Below are positions 45,791 through 55,136 of a stretch of 64,000 nucleotides of DNA, in pieces. The first letter of the stretch is position 1; every line of letters starts with the position of its first letter. A program made the position numbers and the translations under genes. The stretch spans positions 372,001 to 436,000 of the forward strand of contig NZ_JANUXN010000002.1 of NCBI RefSeq assembly GCF_025699485.1. The letters are read 5' to 3'. Source of the DNA: Thauera carbonicopians. GTDB taxonomy: Bacteria; Pseudomonadota; Gammaproteobacteria; Burkholderiales; Rhodocyclaceae. The notes under the pieces were generated by a model. It was not told the DNA's origin. It was given only the letters and a program-made list of their open reading frames with translations, and ran no database searches.

Positions 45791-46514
45791 ACATCTGATC
45801 CTGCTGCCGGGTTGGGGCCTGGGCAGCCTGCTGCTGGAGGGCCTGGCCGAAACCCTGCGCGGGCTCGAGCCGATGCTGCGGGTGGACATCGAGCCGCTGC
45901 CCGAACTGGCCAGCGGCGAAGCGCGCGACTGGCTGCTGGAGCTGGACGCGCGCCTGCCGCCGCATACCTGGCTGGGCGGCTGGTCGCTCGGCGGCATGCT
46001 CGCCAGCGGACTGGCGGCGCTGCGCGGCGAAGGCTGCCGCGGCCTGCTGACGCTGGCCAGCAATCCTCGCTTCGTGGCCGGCAGCGACTGGCCGCAGGGC
46101 ATGGACGAGGCGAGCTTCGACGCCTTCGTCGATGGCTGCCGCGCTGATCCCGACGCCACCCTCAGGCGTTTCAGCCTGCTCTGCGCGCAGGGCGCGGCCG
46201 AAGCCCGCAGCCTGGCGCGCCAGTTGCAGGCTGCGGCGCCCCGCGCCGCGGCGCAGGTGCGGCTGGCCGGGCTGGAAGTGCTCGGCAGTTGCGACGGGCG
46301 CGGCGCACTGCGAGACTTCGGCGGGCCGCAACTGCATCTGCTTGCCGGCGCCGACGCCCTGGTGCCGGCCGAGGTGGCCGGCGAGCTGCTGGCACTGCAG
46401 CCGGACATCGCAGTCGGGCTGATCGAGGACGCAAGCCACGCCTTCCCGCTGGAGCGGCCCCACGAGGTGGCGGCGGCGATGCTGGCTTTCATCGGCGAGG
46501 CCGGCAATGCCTGA
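45783..46514 (+). CDS. bioH: Pimeloyl-ACP methyl ester esterase BioH
   Basis: BioH is an alpha/beta hydrolase that removes the methyl group from pimeloyl-ACP methyl ester. The 243-residue protein has the nucleophile elbow [11 protein letters not shown] near residue 70, the aspartate in AGADALVP and the histidine in DASHAFPLE near the C-terminus. Having bioH inside the operon next to bioC fits their sequential roles. It overlaps bioC by 8 bp. Confidence 0.9.
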   Translation: MREHLILLPGWGLGSLLLEGLAETLRGLEPMLRVDIEPLPELASGEARDWLLELDARLPPHTWLGGWSLGGMLASGLAALRGEGCRGLLTLASNPRFVAGSDWPQGMDEASFDAFVDGCRADPDATLRRFSLLCAQGAAEARSLARQLQAAAPRAAAQVRLAGLEVLGSCDGRGALRDFGGPQLHLLAGADALVPAEVAGELLALQPDIAVGLIEDASHAFPLERPHEVAAAMLAFIGEAGNA

Positions 46515-47301
46515 ACACCTGCTCGTTGTGCCGGACAAGCGCCAGGTGGCCGCTTCCTTTTCCCGTGCGGCGGGCAGCTACGACGCTGCCGCATCGCTGC
46601 AGCGCGAAGTGGGTGCGCGGCTGCTGGCGCGCCTGCCGTCCCTGGCGTTCGGCCGCTGGCTGGACCTGGGATGCGGCACCGGACACTTCACCCGGTCGCT
46701 GGCTGAGCGCTTCGGTGCCGATGCCGGCGTTGCCCTGGACCTGGCCGAAGGCATGCTGCGCCATGCCCGGCCCCTGGGCGGCGCGCGGCACTTCGTCGCC
46801 GGCGATGCCGAAGCCCTGCCGCTGCGCGACGGCAGTCTCGACCTGATCTATTCCAACCTGGCGGTGCAGTGGTGCGGCGATTTCGCCGCCGTGCTGGGCG
46901 AGGCGCAGCGGGTGCTGAGGCCGGGCGGGGTGCTGGCCTTCAGCAGCCTGTGTGCCGGCACCCTGGGAGAATTGCGCGACAGCTGGCAGGCGGTGGACGG
47001 CTTCACCCACGTCAATCGCTTCCGCGCCTTCGGTGACTACGAGGCCTTGTGCGCGGACAGCGGCCTGCAGGTGCTGGTGCTCGAACGCCAGGCGCGGACG
47101 CTGCATTTTCCCGACCTGCGCGCGCTGGCCCGTTCGCTCAAGGAGCTGGGCGCGCACAATCTCAACCCCGGCCGGCCGGGCGGGCTCACCGGCCCGGCGC
47201 GGATCCGCGCCCTGGCCGCCGCCTACGAGGGCTTGCGCACGGCCGAGGGCCTGCCGGCCACCTACCAGGTGGTCCATGCCGTTCTGTACAAGCGCCGATG
47301 A
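46507..47301 (+). CDS. bioC: Malonyl-ACP O-methyltransferase BioC
   Basis: BioC starts pimeloyl synthesis by methylating malonyl-ACP. The 264-residue protein begins with the BioC-typical segment [19 protein letters not shown], has the SAM motif [12 protein letters not shown] near residue 53, and the family block [14 protein letters not shown]. An 84-bp gap without a gene separates it from bioD. Confidence 0.92.
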   Translation: MPEHLLVVPDKRQVAASFSRAAGSYDAAASLQREVGARLLARLPSLAFGRWLDLGCGTGHFTRSLAERFGADAGVALDLAEGMLRHARPLGGARHFVAGDAEALPLRDGSLDLIYSNLAVQWCGDFAAVLGEAQRVLRPGGVLAFSSLCAGTLGELRDSWQAVDGFTHVNRFRAFGDYEALCADSGLQVLVLERQARTLHFPDLRALARSLKELGAHNLNPGRPGGLTGPARIRALAAAYEGLRTAEGLPATYQVVHAVLYKRR

Positions 47302-47385
47302 AAGCCCGGATGAAGAAGCTATGAACCCATCCCGGCGCGACCGTCCAGGCTTCGGCGCTTTCACCGAATCACCGGAGGAGCCGTA

Positions 47386-48111
47386 ATGGCCCACGCCTGT
47401 TTCGTCACCGGCACCGACACCGAGATCGGCAAGACCACCATCGCCGCCGCCATCGTCGGCCTGCTGGCCAAGACCGGGCTGCGCGTCGCCGGGCTGAAGC
47501 CGGTCGCCGCCGGCATTAGCGTGATCGACGGCGAACGCATCAACGAAGACGTCCATGCACTGCGTGCCGCCAGCAACGTGGCGCTGAGCGCCGACGAGAT
47601 CGCGCCTTTCCAGTTCGAGGCCGCCTGCGCACCGCACGTCGCCGCCGCGCTCGAAGGCCGCAGCATCGAGCGTGGCCCTATACTGGCGTCCATCCGGGCT
47701 GCGGCGGCGTGCTGCGACAGGGTGGTGATCGAAGGCGTCGGCGGTTTCCGCGTGCCCTTGGATACCGCCGGTGGCTGGGACAGCGCCGACCTGGCGCGTG
47801 ACCTGGATCTGCCGGTGCTGATGGTGGTCGGCCTGCGCCTGGGCGCGATCAACCATGCGCTGCTCACTGCCGAAGCCGTCCGTGCGCGCGGGCTGCGCTT
47901 GTGCGGCTGGGTGGCCAACACCATCGACCCGGCGATGGCCCAGGCTTCGGCGACGCTCGACGCGCTGGCCGCCGGCCTGGGCAACGCGCCCTGCCTGGGC
48001 CTGGTGCCGCGGCTGCCGGCACCGTCGCCCGAAGCCATCGCCCCATACCTGAACGTGCCTGCGTTGCACCGATTGTTCGATTCCGATTCCGTCCTCAAGG
48101 AGAACCCATGA
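47386..48111 (+). CDS. bioD: ATP-dependent dethiobiotin synthetase
   Basis: BioD closes the ureido ring of dethiobiotin from DAPA, CO2 and ATP. The 241-residue product has the P-loop [11 protein letters not shown] near residue 8, the KPVAAG segment near residue 37 and [11 protein letters not shown] near residue 120. GGAGGAG lies before the ATG. It overlaps bioB by 4 bp (ATGA). Confidence 0.95.
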   Translation: MAHACFVTGTDTEIGKTTIAAAIVGLLAKTGLRVAGLKPVAAGISVIDGERINEDVHALRAASNVALSADEIAPFQFEAACAPHVAAALEGRSIERGPILASIRAAAACCDRVVIEGVGGFRVPLDTAGGWDSADLARDLDLPVLMVVGLRLGAINHALLTAEAVRARGLRLCGWVANTIDPAMAQASATLDALAAGLGNAPCLGLVPRLPAPSPEAIAPYLNVPALHRLFDSDSVLKENP

Positions 48112-49124
48112 CCACCGTCGCTACCGTGTCGCCCGACGCCCTGCGCCGCACCGCGCCCCAGCCCGTCCCGGCGGCCACCGGCGCCTGGCGCGTCGAAGAG
48201 ATCGAAGCCCTGTTCGCGCTGCCTTTCATGGAACTGGTGTTCCGCGCCCAGCAGGTCCATCGCCAGCATTTCGATCCGAGCGAGATCCAGCTCTCGACGC
48301 TGCTGTCGATCAAGACCGGCGGCTGCGCCGAGGACTGCGGCTACTGCTCGCAGTCCGCCCATTTCGACACCGGCCTGAAAGCCGAGAAGCTGATGCCGGT
48401 CGACGAGGTGCTGGAAGCCGCCCGCGCCGCCAAGGCCCAGGGCGCCAGCCGCTTCTGCATGGGTGCGGCCTGGCGTTCGCCCAAGCCGCGCGACATGGAG
48501 CGGGTGACGACGATGGTGCGTGAAGTGAAGGCGCTGGGGCTGGAAACCTGCATGACGCTGGGCATGCTGGACGAAGGCCAGGCCCAGTCGCTGAAGGACG
48601 CCGGCCTCGACTACTACAACCACAACCTCGACACCGCGCCGGAGTACTACGGCAAGGTCATCGGCACCCGTACCTACCAGGACCGCCTCGACACCCTCGG
48701 CAACGTGCGCGCGGCCGGCATCAACGTCTGCAGCGGCGGCATCGTCGGCATGGGCGAGACGCGCGCCCACCGCGCCGGCCTGATCGCCCAGCTCGCCAAC
48801 CTCGAACCGCCGCCCGAATCGGTGCCGATCAACAACCTCGTGCCGATCCCCGGCACCCCGCTGGCCGATGTCGATCCGATCGACCCCTTCGAGTTCGTGC
48901 GCACCATCGCGGTGGCGCGCATCACGATGCCGACCAGCTACGTCCGCCTGTCGGCCGGGCGCCAGGAAATGGACGAAGCCCTGCAGGCGCTGTGCCTGAT
49001 GGCGGGTGCCAACTCCATCTTCTACGGCGACCACCTGCTGACCACCCCCAACCCCGGCACCGGCCGCGACCGCAGCCTGCTCGAGCGGCTCGACATGCGC
49101 ATCGAGGGGCAGGACGCCGCATGA
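48108..49124 (+). CDS. bioB: Biotin synthase
   Basis: BioB is the radical-SAM enzyme that inserts sulfur into dethiobiotin. The 338-residue protein has the cluster motif [10 protein letters not shown] near residue 70, the second-cluster regions FCMGAAWR and [12 protein letters not shown], and the C-terminal block [17 protein letters not shown]. The ATG at 48108 has AAGGAGA 4 bp upstream. Confidence 0.96.
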   Translation: MTTVATVSPDALRRTAPQPVPAATGAWRVEEIEALFALPFMELVFRAQQVHRQHFDPSEIQLSTLLSIKTGGCAEDCGYCSQSAHFDTGLKAEKLMPVDEVLEAARAAKAQGASRFCMGAAWRSPKPRDMERVTTMVREVKALGLETCMTLGMLDEGQAQSLKDAGLDYYNHNLDTAPEYYGKVIGTRTYQDRLDTLGNVRAAGINVCSGGIVGMGETRAHRAGLIAQLANLEPPPESVPINNLVPIPGTPLADVDPIDPFEFVRTIAVARITMPTSYVRLSAGRQEMDEALQALCLMAGANSIFYGDHLLTTPNPGTGRDRSLLERLDMRIEGQDAA

Positions 49125-49218
49125 GCGCCTCCGCCGGGCCGTCCGAAGCGGGCGCCCAGCCTCCCGCGGGGAGGGCGAAGCAGGGGTTTCGCGCGGCAAT
49201 GCTGCGCGCCTGCGGAGC

Positions 49219-49259
49219 GGGCCGGCTGTGCAAAGCCGGCCCTACGTCGCGCAGCGACG
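49219..49259 (+). repeat. Twin hairpins between bioB and the P450 gene
   Basis: GGGCCGGCT (49219-49227) pairs with AGCCGGCCC (49234-49242), loop 6. CGTCGC (49245-49250) pairs with GCGACG (49254-49259), loop 3. They look like an intergenic REP-type palindrome and could act as a partial terminator or mRNA stabiliser. No T-run follows. Confidence 0.5.
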
Positions 49260-49272
49260 GGAGCGGCGCGCG

Positions 49273-50616
49273 GTGACCCGGGCGGCCAGCGCCGGCCTGC
49301 CGGCCTTCGACGCCGGCTTCCTGCGCGATCCCTATCCGGCCTACCGCGCCCTGCGTGAAGCGGGGCCGCTGCACTGGTGCGAGGATTTCTTCCAGGGCGC
49401 GTGGCTGGTGACACGGCACGCGGACGTCGAACGCGTGCTGCGCGACCCGCGCTTCTCGTCGCAGCGCACCGGCGGCTGGGTGAAACGCGCCGAAGGGCTG
49501 GACGCGGCGCACGGCGGAGCCTATGCGGCGGCGCGTGCGCAGGGCGGCCTGGACCGCTTCCAGCGCCTGTTCTCGCGGGCGATGGTGTTCCTCGATGCGC
49601 CCGACCACACCCGGCTGCGCCGGGCGATGCTGGGCGGCTTCCATCCGGCGACGATCCGCGCCCTCGCGCCCGAGATCGAGCGCCTGGCCGACGAGATCCT
49701 CGACGGGCTGGATGGCGCGCAGGGCTTCGATTTCATCGAAGCCGTCGCCCGGCCGCTGCCCTCGCGCGTCATCGGCCTGATGCTCGGCATCGACCGCGCC
49801 GATGAGGCGCAATTCATCGCCTGGTCGGAAGAACTCGCGGTCTTCATCGGCGCCGTCCGGCCCGAGGTCGAACAACTGCAGCGCGCTCAGCGCAGCCTGC
49901 TGCAACTGGTGCGCTATTTCGATGCTCTGATCGAAGCCCGCCGCCGCATGCCCGGCACCGACCTGGTCAGCCGCCTGGTGCAGGCCGAGCAGCAAGGCCT
50001 GGTGCGCGCCGACGGCGAACTGCTCGCGCAATGCGCGATGCTGCTTTTCGCCGGCCACGAGACGACCCGCAACCTACTCGGCAACGGCCTGTTCACGCTG
50101 CTGTCGCACCCCGGCCAGTGGGCCGCGCTGTGCGCGCAGCCGGACGGCATCGGTGCCGCCGTGCGCGAAATCCTGCGCTACGACAGCCCGGTGCAATACA
50201 CCGGCCGCCGCGTCAGCCGGGAGATCGAGCTGCACGGCCGCACCCTGCGCAGAGGCGAACTGCTCATCGCCCTGATCGGCTCGGCCAACCGCGACCCTGC
50301 CCGCTATACCGAGCCCGAGCGCTTCGACATCACCCGCGGCGAAGGCAGCCATCTCGCCTTCGGCAGCGGCCCGCACGTCTGCATCGGCGCAGGTCTGTCG
50401 ATGCTCGAAGCCGACGTCACGCTGCGCGCGCTGATGCGCCGCTGGCCCGGTTTGCGCATGATCGATGCCGAGCCGCAGTGGAACGGCAACGCCGCGCTGC
50501 GCGGGCTGCTGCGCCTGCCGGTGTGCTGCGACGGTGCATCAGTGGGGGGTGAGGTGGAGGAATCCGGTATGCAGGAAAGGTATCTGCCGGCGCCGGAAGT
50601 GGTCTCATCGACTTGA
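49273..50616 (+). CDS. Cytochrome P450
   Basis: A soluble bacterial P450 of 447 residues. It has the I-helix oxygen-binding motif LLFAGHETTRN, the ExxR motif in VREILRYDSP, and the heme loop FGSGPHVCIGAG with the Cys ligand. GTG at 49273 with GGGAG 9 bp upstream was chosen; a TTG at 49228 would extend it. It follows bioB by 148 bp on the same strand. BioI of Bacillus is a P450 that makes pimelate for biotin, but here bioC and bioH already supply pimeloyl groups, so a biotin role is uncertain. Confidence 0.88.
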   Translation: MTRAASAGLPAFDAGFLRDPYPAYRALREAGPLHWCEDFFQGAWLVTRHADVERVLRDPRFSSQRTGGWVKRAEGLDAAHGGAYAAARAQGGLDRFQRLFSRAMVFLDAPDHTRLRRAMLGGFHPATIRALAPEIERLADEILDGLDGAQGFDFIEAVARPLPSRVIGLMLGIDRADEAQFIAWSEELAVFIGAVRPEVEQLQRAQRSLLQLVRYFDALIEARRRMPGTDLVSRLVQAEQQGLVRADGELLAQCAMLLFAGHETTRNLLGNGLFTLLSHPGQWAALCAQPDGIGAAVREILRYDSPVQYTGRRVSREIELHGRTLRRGELLIALIGSANRDPARYTEPERFDITRGEGSHLAFGSGPHVCIGAGLSMLEADVTLRALMRRWPGLRMIDAEPQWNGNAALRGLLRLPVCCDGASVGGEVEESGMQERYLPAPEVVSST

Positions 50617-50637
50617 GTCGGTGCGCCGCCTGCCCGG

Positions 50638-50646
50638 TGCTATAAT
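50638..50646 (+). promoter_or_regulatory. Extended -10 promoter of tRNA-Ser
   Basis: TGC TATAAT, a consensus extended -10, ends 13 bp before the first base of the tRNA gene. No -35 box at normal distance was seen. Confidence 0.65.
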
Positions 50647-50659
50647 CGCGCCCTCTTGC

Positions 50660-50749
50660 GGAGGCGTGGCAGAGCGGTTGAATGCAACGGTCTTGAAAAC
50701 CGTCAGGGGTTTACGCCCCTCGTGAGTTCGAATCTCACCGCCTCCGCCA
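50660..50749 (+). tRNA. tRNA-Ser (anticodon UGA)
   Basis: The acceptor strands GGAGGCG (50660-50666) and CGCCTCC pair fully, followed by discriminator G and an encoded CCA. The anticodon loop CTTGAAA gives UGA. The long variable arm (AGGGG-CCCCT) is typical of type II serine tRNAs. The T-arm GTTCGAATC is canonical. Total 90 bases. Confidence 0.97.
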
Positions 50750-50873
50750 GAATCCGATCCGGCTCCGCGTTCGATGGGGCTGATAGCTTCGCAGGCCTTG
50801 TCGGGGTCATCCTGCTGCGTCAATGGAAAGCGTCACGCTCCCCCAATTTTTATTCTTGGGGTGCATATCTTGT

Positions 50874-50897
50874 ATTTATGCGCATTGACGCATAAAT
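50874..50897 (+). promoter_or_regulatory. Palindromic operator candidate of hipBA
   Basis: ATTTATGCG-CATTGA-CGCATAAAT has perfect 9-bp arms and a 6-bp centre. It lies 29 bp before the hipB start, and a TTGACG hexamer overlaps its right half. HipB-type antitoxins autorepress through such palindromes; this sequence differs from the E. coli TATCC-N8-GGATA operator. Confidence 0.6.
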
Positions 50898-50926
50898 TGG
50901 AGATATTCATCTAGCGCATATTGACC

Positions 50927-51184
50927 ATGCACACGATACGGACCGTCGAGCAGCTTGCTTCCGTGCTTCAAGGCATGAGAGCTTCCCGCAAACTCACGCA
51001 GGCCCAGTTGGGCGAGGCCATGGGGTTATCCCAGGCGCGCATCTCGAGGCTCCTGGACAATCCAGCGAACGTGACTGTCGATCAGCTCCTGACCCTGCTG
51101 ATGCTGTTCGACGCCGAGCTCGCCATCCGACCCAGGCCGCAAGGCGGTGCGGCGGCTGCAGGTCCGCGCGAGGACGCCTGGTAA
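50927..51184 (+). CDS. hipB: HipB-like antitoxin (XRE-family repressor)
   Basis: The 85-residue protein has an XRE helix-turn-helix (LTQAQLGEAMGLSQARISRL, about residues 22-41) and an acidic, less ordered C-terminus. HipB neutralises HipA and represses the operon. The ATG at 50927 lacks a clear Shine-Dalgarno sequence. Its stop overlaps the hipA start by 1 bp (TAATG). The local DNA upstream is AT-richer than the genome around it, hinting at acquired DNA beside the tRNA. Confidence 0.85.
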   Translation: MHTIRTVEQLASVLQGMRASRKLTQAQLGEAMGLSQARISRLLDNPANVTVDQLLTLLMLFDAELAIRPRPQGGAAAAGPREDAW

Positions 51185-52518
51185 TGGCGGGGCGGCCGTC
51201 GAAACGCAGGACACTCGCCGTATGGATGAATGGCGAGGCGGTGGGGCACTGGACCCTGGCTCCCGACGGTCACCGGTTCGTGTACCTGGAGGCCTGGCTC
51301 GGCTCACCGTCGGCGCGCGCGATTTCGCTGTCCATGCCGTTGGAGCAAGGCACCAGACCCTTCGCCGGTGACCGGGTCGAGACCTACTTCGAGAACCTTT
51401 TGCCTGAGAGCATCGCGATTCGAAAGCGTATCGCGCAGAAGTTCGGGACATCCGCCTCGACCTTCGATCTCCTGGCCCATATCGGCCGGGATTGCGTGGG
51501 AGCCGTGCAGTTGCTCCCACTGGACGTGGAGCCCACCGGCGTGCGCCGCATCGATGCCGAGCCGTTGACGGACGGCCAGGTGGAAGCATTGCTCGACGCC
51601 ACCATCTCGAATGCTCCGCTCGGCCTCGGTGACGAGGAAGGGCTGAGGATTTCCATCGCCGGCGCGCAGGAGAAAACGGCGTTGCTGCAGCATGAGGGGC
51701 GTTGGTGCCGGCCGCTGGGTGCCACGCCCACGACGCATATCCTCAAGCTCCCCATGGGTGAAGTCGGCCATGTGCGGGCCGATTTTTCCACCTCGGTAGA
51801 GAACGAGTGGCTGTGCGCCCAGATTGCGCGCGAGTTCGGCTTTGCGGTGGCGGAGTGCGAGATTCTCCGATTCGGACACCACAAGGTACTCTCGGTAGCG
51901 CGCTTTGATCGCGTACTGCTCGAAGGCTGGTGGGCCCGGCGCCCGCAGGAGGACTTCTGCCAGGCCCTCGGGGTGCCGGCTGAAAGGAAATACGAAGAGC
52001 ATGGGGGGCCAGGCATGGCGGACATCCTGCGTGTCCTGCGCGGCAGCGACGGGCCGAAGGAGGACCGGCTCCGATTCCTTGCGGCACAACTGTTGTTCTG
52101 GCTTCTCGCGGCACCTGACGGGCATGCCAAGAACTTCAGCATCTTTCTCCTGCCGGGCAGCCGGTTCCGGCTCACTCCGCTCTACGACGTCATGTCCGCC
52201 TGGCCCATCATCGGCTCGGGCGCGCGACAGTTCCCGTGGCAGAAGGTGAAGCCCGCCATGGCCGTACGCTCGAAAAACATCCATTACCGGATGCACGATG
52301 TTCAACGCCGGCACTGGAGCGCCGTAGCGCGCGTGAACGCGCTTGGTCCCGATTTCGAGCCGGTCATCGAGGATTTCATTCGGCGAGCGCCGGAAGTCGT
52401 CGAAGCCGTGTCACGCATCCTGCCCGCAAGCTTTCCGGCGAGTGTGAGCGAGCCCATATTTCAAGGTCTGCTGAGCCAGGTCGGGCGTCTGGCCGCCGGA
52501 CAGCTCCTCGGAGCGTAG
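51184..52518 (+). CDS. hipA: HipA-like serine/threonine kinase toxin
   Basis: HipA toxins phosphorylate translation factors (GltX in E. coli) and induce persistence. The 444-residue product has the N-terminal HipA_N domain, the loop SIAGAQEKTALL near residue 157 with the autophosphorylated Ser region, and the catalytic motif DGHAKNFSIFL near residue 315 followed by LTPLYDVMSAWP with the metal-binding Asp. All key motifs are intact. It is translationally coupled to hipB. Confidence 0.92.
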   Translation: MAGRPSKRRTLAVWMNGEAVGHWTLAPDGHRFVYLEAWLGSPSARAISLSMPLEQGTRPFAGDRVETYFENLLPESIAIRKRIAQKFGTSASTFDLLAHIGRDCVGAVQLLPLDVEPTGVRRIDAEPLTDGQVEALLDATISNAPLGLGDEEGLRISIAGAQEKTALLQHEGRWCRPLGATPTTHILKLPMGEVGHVRADFSTSVENEWLCAQIAREFGFAVAECEILRFGHHKVLSVARFDRVLLEGWWARRPQEDFCQALGVPAERKYEEHGGPGMADILRVLRGSDGPKEDRLRFLAAQLLFWLLAAPDGHAKNFSIFLLPGSRFRLTPLYDVMSAWPIIGSGARQFPWQKVKPAMAVRSKNIHYRMHDVQRRHWSAVARVNALGPDFEPVIEDFIRRAPEVVEAVSRILPASFPASVSEPIFQGLLSQVGRLAAGQLLGA

Positions 52519-52547
52519 CAGGCCGGGGCGAGTTCAGCCGCCCGGGA

Positions 52548-53519
52548 TCATCCTGCCGCCAGGCCGCACTCGGCCAGGAACCAGTCGCGGAAGCGGCCCA
52601 ATGCCTCGTCGTCGGCCTTGTCCTCGCGGTAGGCGAGGTAATGGCGCGTCTCTTCCAGTTCCACTTCATGCTCGACCGGCCTGACCAGGCGGCCCTGCTG
52701 GATCAGGGGGGCCACCAGGTGGTCCCAGCCCAGGGATAGGCCCTGGCCGTTGAGCGCCATCTGGATCAGCAGGTTGTAGTCGTTGGCGTTGAAGTAGTGC
52801 CGATCTCTGCGGAGGCGGTCTTCGATGTCCAGGTGGTGAATGGCCAGCCATACGCCCCAGTCGACGTGCTCGGCGATCCCTGATCGCTCGTAGGGGCTCA
52901 GGTCGAGCAAGACGCCCTGCATCAATCCCTCGATGTCCCGTATTTCCGGGTGCGCCTCCAGGTAGGCAGGCGAGCAGACCGGATAGATCCGGTCGTGGAA
53001 CAGCGGCTCGCTGATGTAGCCGTCCCGTATCGATGAAAGCTTGGTGATGAAAACGTCCGGCTGGATGTCGGGGGCCATGGACAGGAAGTTCTGGGTCGAC
53101 ACCAGGTCGACGTCGATGTCCGGATTCGCGCTGAAGAAGCTGGGCAGCCGGTGTGCCATCCACAGTGCCGAGAAGGCAGGCGAGCAGCACAGGCTCAGGG
53201 TGCGCCTGCTGCTGCTGCCGTGGCCCTGCCGGATGCGTATCGCCGCCTGGGCGATGTTGATGAAGGACAACTGCGCGGCATCGAAGAAGGTGGAGCCGGC
53301 CGCGGTCAGTTCGACCGAACGCCCGGTGCGCGTGAACAGCGCCGTACCCAGATGTTCTTCGAGTTCCTTGATCTGGCGGCTGATCGCGGCCTGGGTGACG
53401 CACAGCGTTTCGGCAGCGCGGGTGAAGCTGCGGTGGCGGGCTGCGACGACGAAACATCTCACTGCCCGCAGGGAGGGCATCTTGAGCAGCAATTGGCCGG
53501 GCGCTGTGCGTTTGTTCAT
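52548..53519 (-). CDS. LysR-family transcriptional regulator (GcvA-like)
   Basis: The 323-residue protein has the LysR helix-turn-helix near residues 18-76 (SFTRAAETLCVTQAAISRQI) and a C-terminal periplasmic-binding-fold effector domain. The GcvA-like style is seen in PSLRAVRCFVVAARH and LFTRTGRSVELTAAG. It is divergent from the FAD oxidoreductase gene across a 109-bp region with a good promoter, so it most likely controls the cluster 53629 onward. Confidence 0.9.
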   Translation of the reverse strand: MNKRTAPGQLLLKMPSLRAVRCFVVAARHRSFTRAAETLCVTQAAISRQIKELEEHLGTALFTRTGRSVELTAAGSTFFDAAQLSFINIAQAAIRIRQGHGSSSRRTLSLCCSPAFSALWMAHRLPSFFSANPDIDVDLVSTQNFLSMAPDIQPDVFITKLSSIRDGYISEPLFHDRIYPVCSPAYLEAHPEIRDIEGLMQGVLLDLSPYERSGIAEHVDWGVWLAIHHLDIEDRLRRDRHYFNANDYNLLIQMALNGQGLSLGWDHLVAPLIQQGRLVRPVEHEVELEETRHYLAYREDKADDEALGRFRDWFLAECGLAAG

Positions 53520-53537
53520 AACATGAGGTTATCGATA

Positions 53538-53584
53538 GTCCGGAAAAAAGGTTGTTTGTCCAGAAATGGCTGCGTCTCTAGACT
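53538..53584 (+). promoter_or_regulatory. Promoter and LysR-site candidate for the oxidoreductase cluster
   Basis: TTGTCC (53556-53561), a 17-bp spacer and TAGACT (53579-53584). GTCCGGAAA (53538) and GTCCAGAAA (53558) form a direct repeat exactly 20 bp apart, two helical turns, the second overlapping the -35 box. This fits regulator binding, but the LysR link is inferred. Confidence 0.55.
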
Positions 53585-53628
53585 CTGCAAAAAATAAATT
53601 GATCAGACGATAAGACGGAGACCATGAA

Positions 53629-54948
53629 ATGACAAGAGTTGCTTCACTGCCTGCGGATGATGCGGCATGCGGCTGGTATCACACCAGTGCGCCTCGCCGG
53701 GCAAAAGAAAGTCATTCCGGCGAAAAGAAAACCCGCTGGGCAGTGATCGGTGCCGGATTCACCGGCCTGGCGGCGGCGCGGCAATTGGCCTTGAATTTCC
53801 CGGACGAGGAAATCGTGCTGATCGAGGCCCAGGAAGTGGGTTTCGGCACTTCGGGCAGAAATGCCGGATTCGCGATCGACCTGCCGCACGACATCGGTGC
53901 CAAGGATTACATCGGCGACATCAATATCGCGCAGAGCACGCTCAAGCTCAATCTGCTGGGGCAGTCCATTCTGCGCTCGCTGGTGGAGCAGCACGGCATC
54001 GATTGCCAGATGCACGCCTGCGGGAAATACCAGGGCGCCATCGAGGACCGCGGCGTGGCCGTGCTCGATGCCTATCGCAGCGGGCTGGACAAGCTCGGCC
54101 AGCCCTACGAAGTGATCGAAGGCAAGGATCTGCCGGATCACATTGGCACCTCGTTCTACCGCAAGGCGCTATTCACGCCCGGCACCATCCTGATCCAGCC
54201 CTCGGCCTTGGTGAAAGGGCTGGCCGACAGCCTGCCGTCCAATGTCACGCTGTACGAGAACACCCCGATCACCGATTTCGAATACGGCGACAAAGTGGTG
54301 CTGGGGCATCGCAACGGCCGCATCACGGCGGACAAGCTGGTACTGGCCAACAACGCCTTCGGCATGCGCTTCGGCTTCCTGCAGCGCACGATGCTGCCGA
54401 TGTTCCTGTACGCCAGCCTGACCCGGCCGCTGACCGCGGCCGAGCAGGCACAGTTGGGCGGCAAGCCGTTCTGGGGCGTGATCCCCGCCGATCCGTTCGG
54501 CAGCACGGTGCGCCGTACGCCCGACAACCGCATCCTGATTCGCAACAGCTTCAGCTTCAACCCGAATCAGCAGCCGAAGCCGCATTGCCTGGAGCGTTTC
54601 GTCCGCAATCATCGCCAGTCCTTCGAGCGGCGTTTCCCGATGCTGCCGGACGTCGATTTCGAATACACCTGGAGCGGCTCGCTGGCGCTGTCGCAGAACC
54701 ACAAGGGCTTTTTCGGCCAGCTTGCGCCCAATGTCTATGGCGCGCTGTGCTGCAACGGCCTGGGCGTGACCCGCGGCACCGTGACCGGAACGCTGCTGGC
54801 CGACTGGATCGCCGGCCAGCGCAATGAGCAGATCGATTTCCTGCTGGACACCTCCGGGCCGAACAAGGTGCCCCCCGAACCATTCCTGTCGATCGGCGTG
54901 AATGCCACCCTCTGGTGGGGGCAGATGAAAGCCGGCAAGGAAATGTAA
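53629..54948 (+). CDS. FAD-dependent amine/D-amino-acid oxidase-like oxidoreductase
   Basis: A 439-residue DAO/OrdL-type flavoprotein. The FAD-binding dinucleotide fold is AVIGAGFTGLAAARQLA near residue 38, and the family signature FGTSGRNAGFAID follows near residue 79. The C-terminal flavin-contact block GLGVTRGTVTGTLLAD is near residue 380. Such enzymes oxidise secondary amines or D-amino/imino acids; the substrate here is not known. ATG at 53629 has GGAG 9 bp upstream. Downstream genes suggest a catabolic pathway. Confidence 0.82.
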   Translation: MTRVASLPADDAACGWYHTSAPRRAKESHSGEKKTRWAVIGAGFTGLAAARQLALNFPDEEIVLIEAQEVGFGTSGRNAGFAIDLPHDIGAKDYIGDINIAQSTLKLNLLGQSILRSLVEQHGIDCQMHACGKYQGAIEDRGVAVLDAYRSGLDKLGQPYEVIEGKDLPDHIGTSFYRKALFTPGTILIQPSALVKGLADSLPSNVTLYENTPITDFEYGDKVVLGHRNGRITADKLVLANNAFGMRFGFLQRTMLPMFLYASLTRPLTAAEQAQLGGKPFWGVIPADPFGSTVRRTPDNRILIRNSFSFNPNQQPKPHCLERFVRNHRQSFERRFPMLPDVDFEYTWSGSLALSQNHKGFFGQLAPNVYGALCCNGLGVTRGTVTGTLLADWIAGQRNEQIDFLLDTSGPNKVPPEPFLSIGVNATLWWGQMKAGKEM

Positions 54949-55136
54949 TCGCCTGAAGTGATCCGCGCGCGCCATTGCTGATGGCGCGGCGCTCGATTGG
55001 CGGCCTGCAGATGGCGCCGGGTGGCGCTCGTCCATCCGCAGGGCAATTTCCCCGAATGGGACGTCAGGCGATCGTCCGGAAAAGGAAATGAACCGCCGGA
55101 TTTAATTGATACCCAAACAAGGATGCAGGAGGCAAA

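Noticed and set aside
49125-49272. A small open frame between bioB and the P450 gene
   Set aside because: The putative peptide is low-complexity and covers the two palindromes; no ribosome-binding site or family resemblance.
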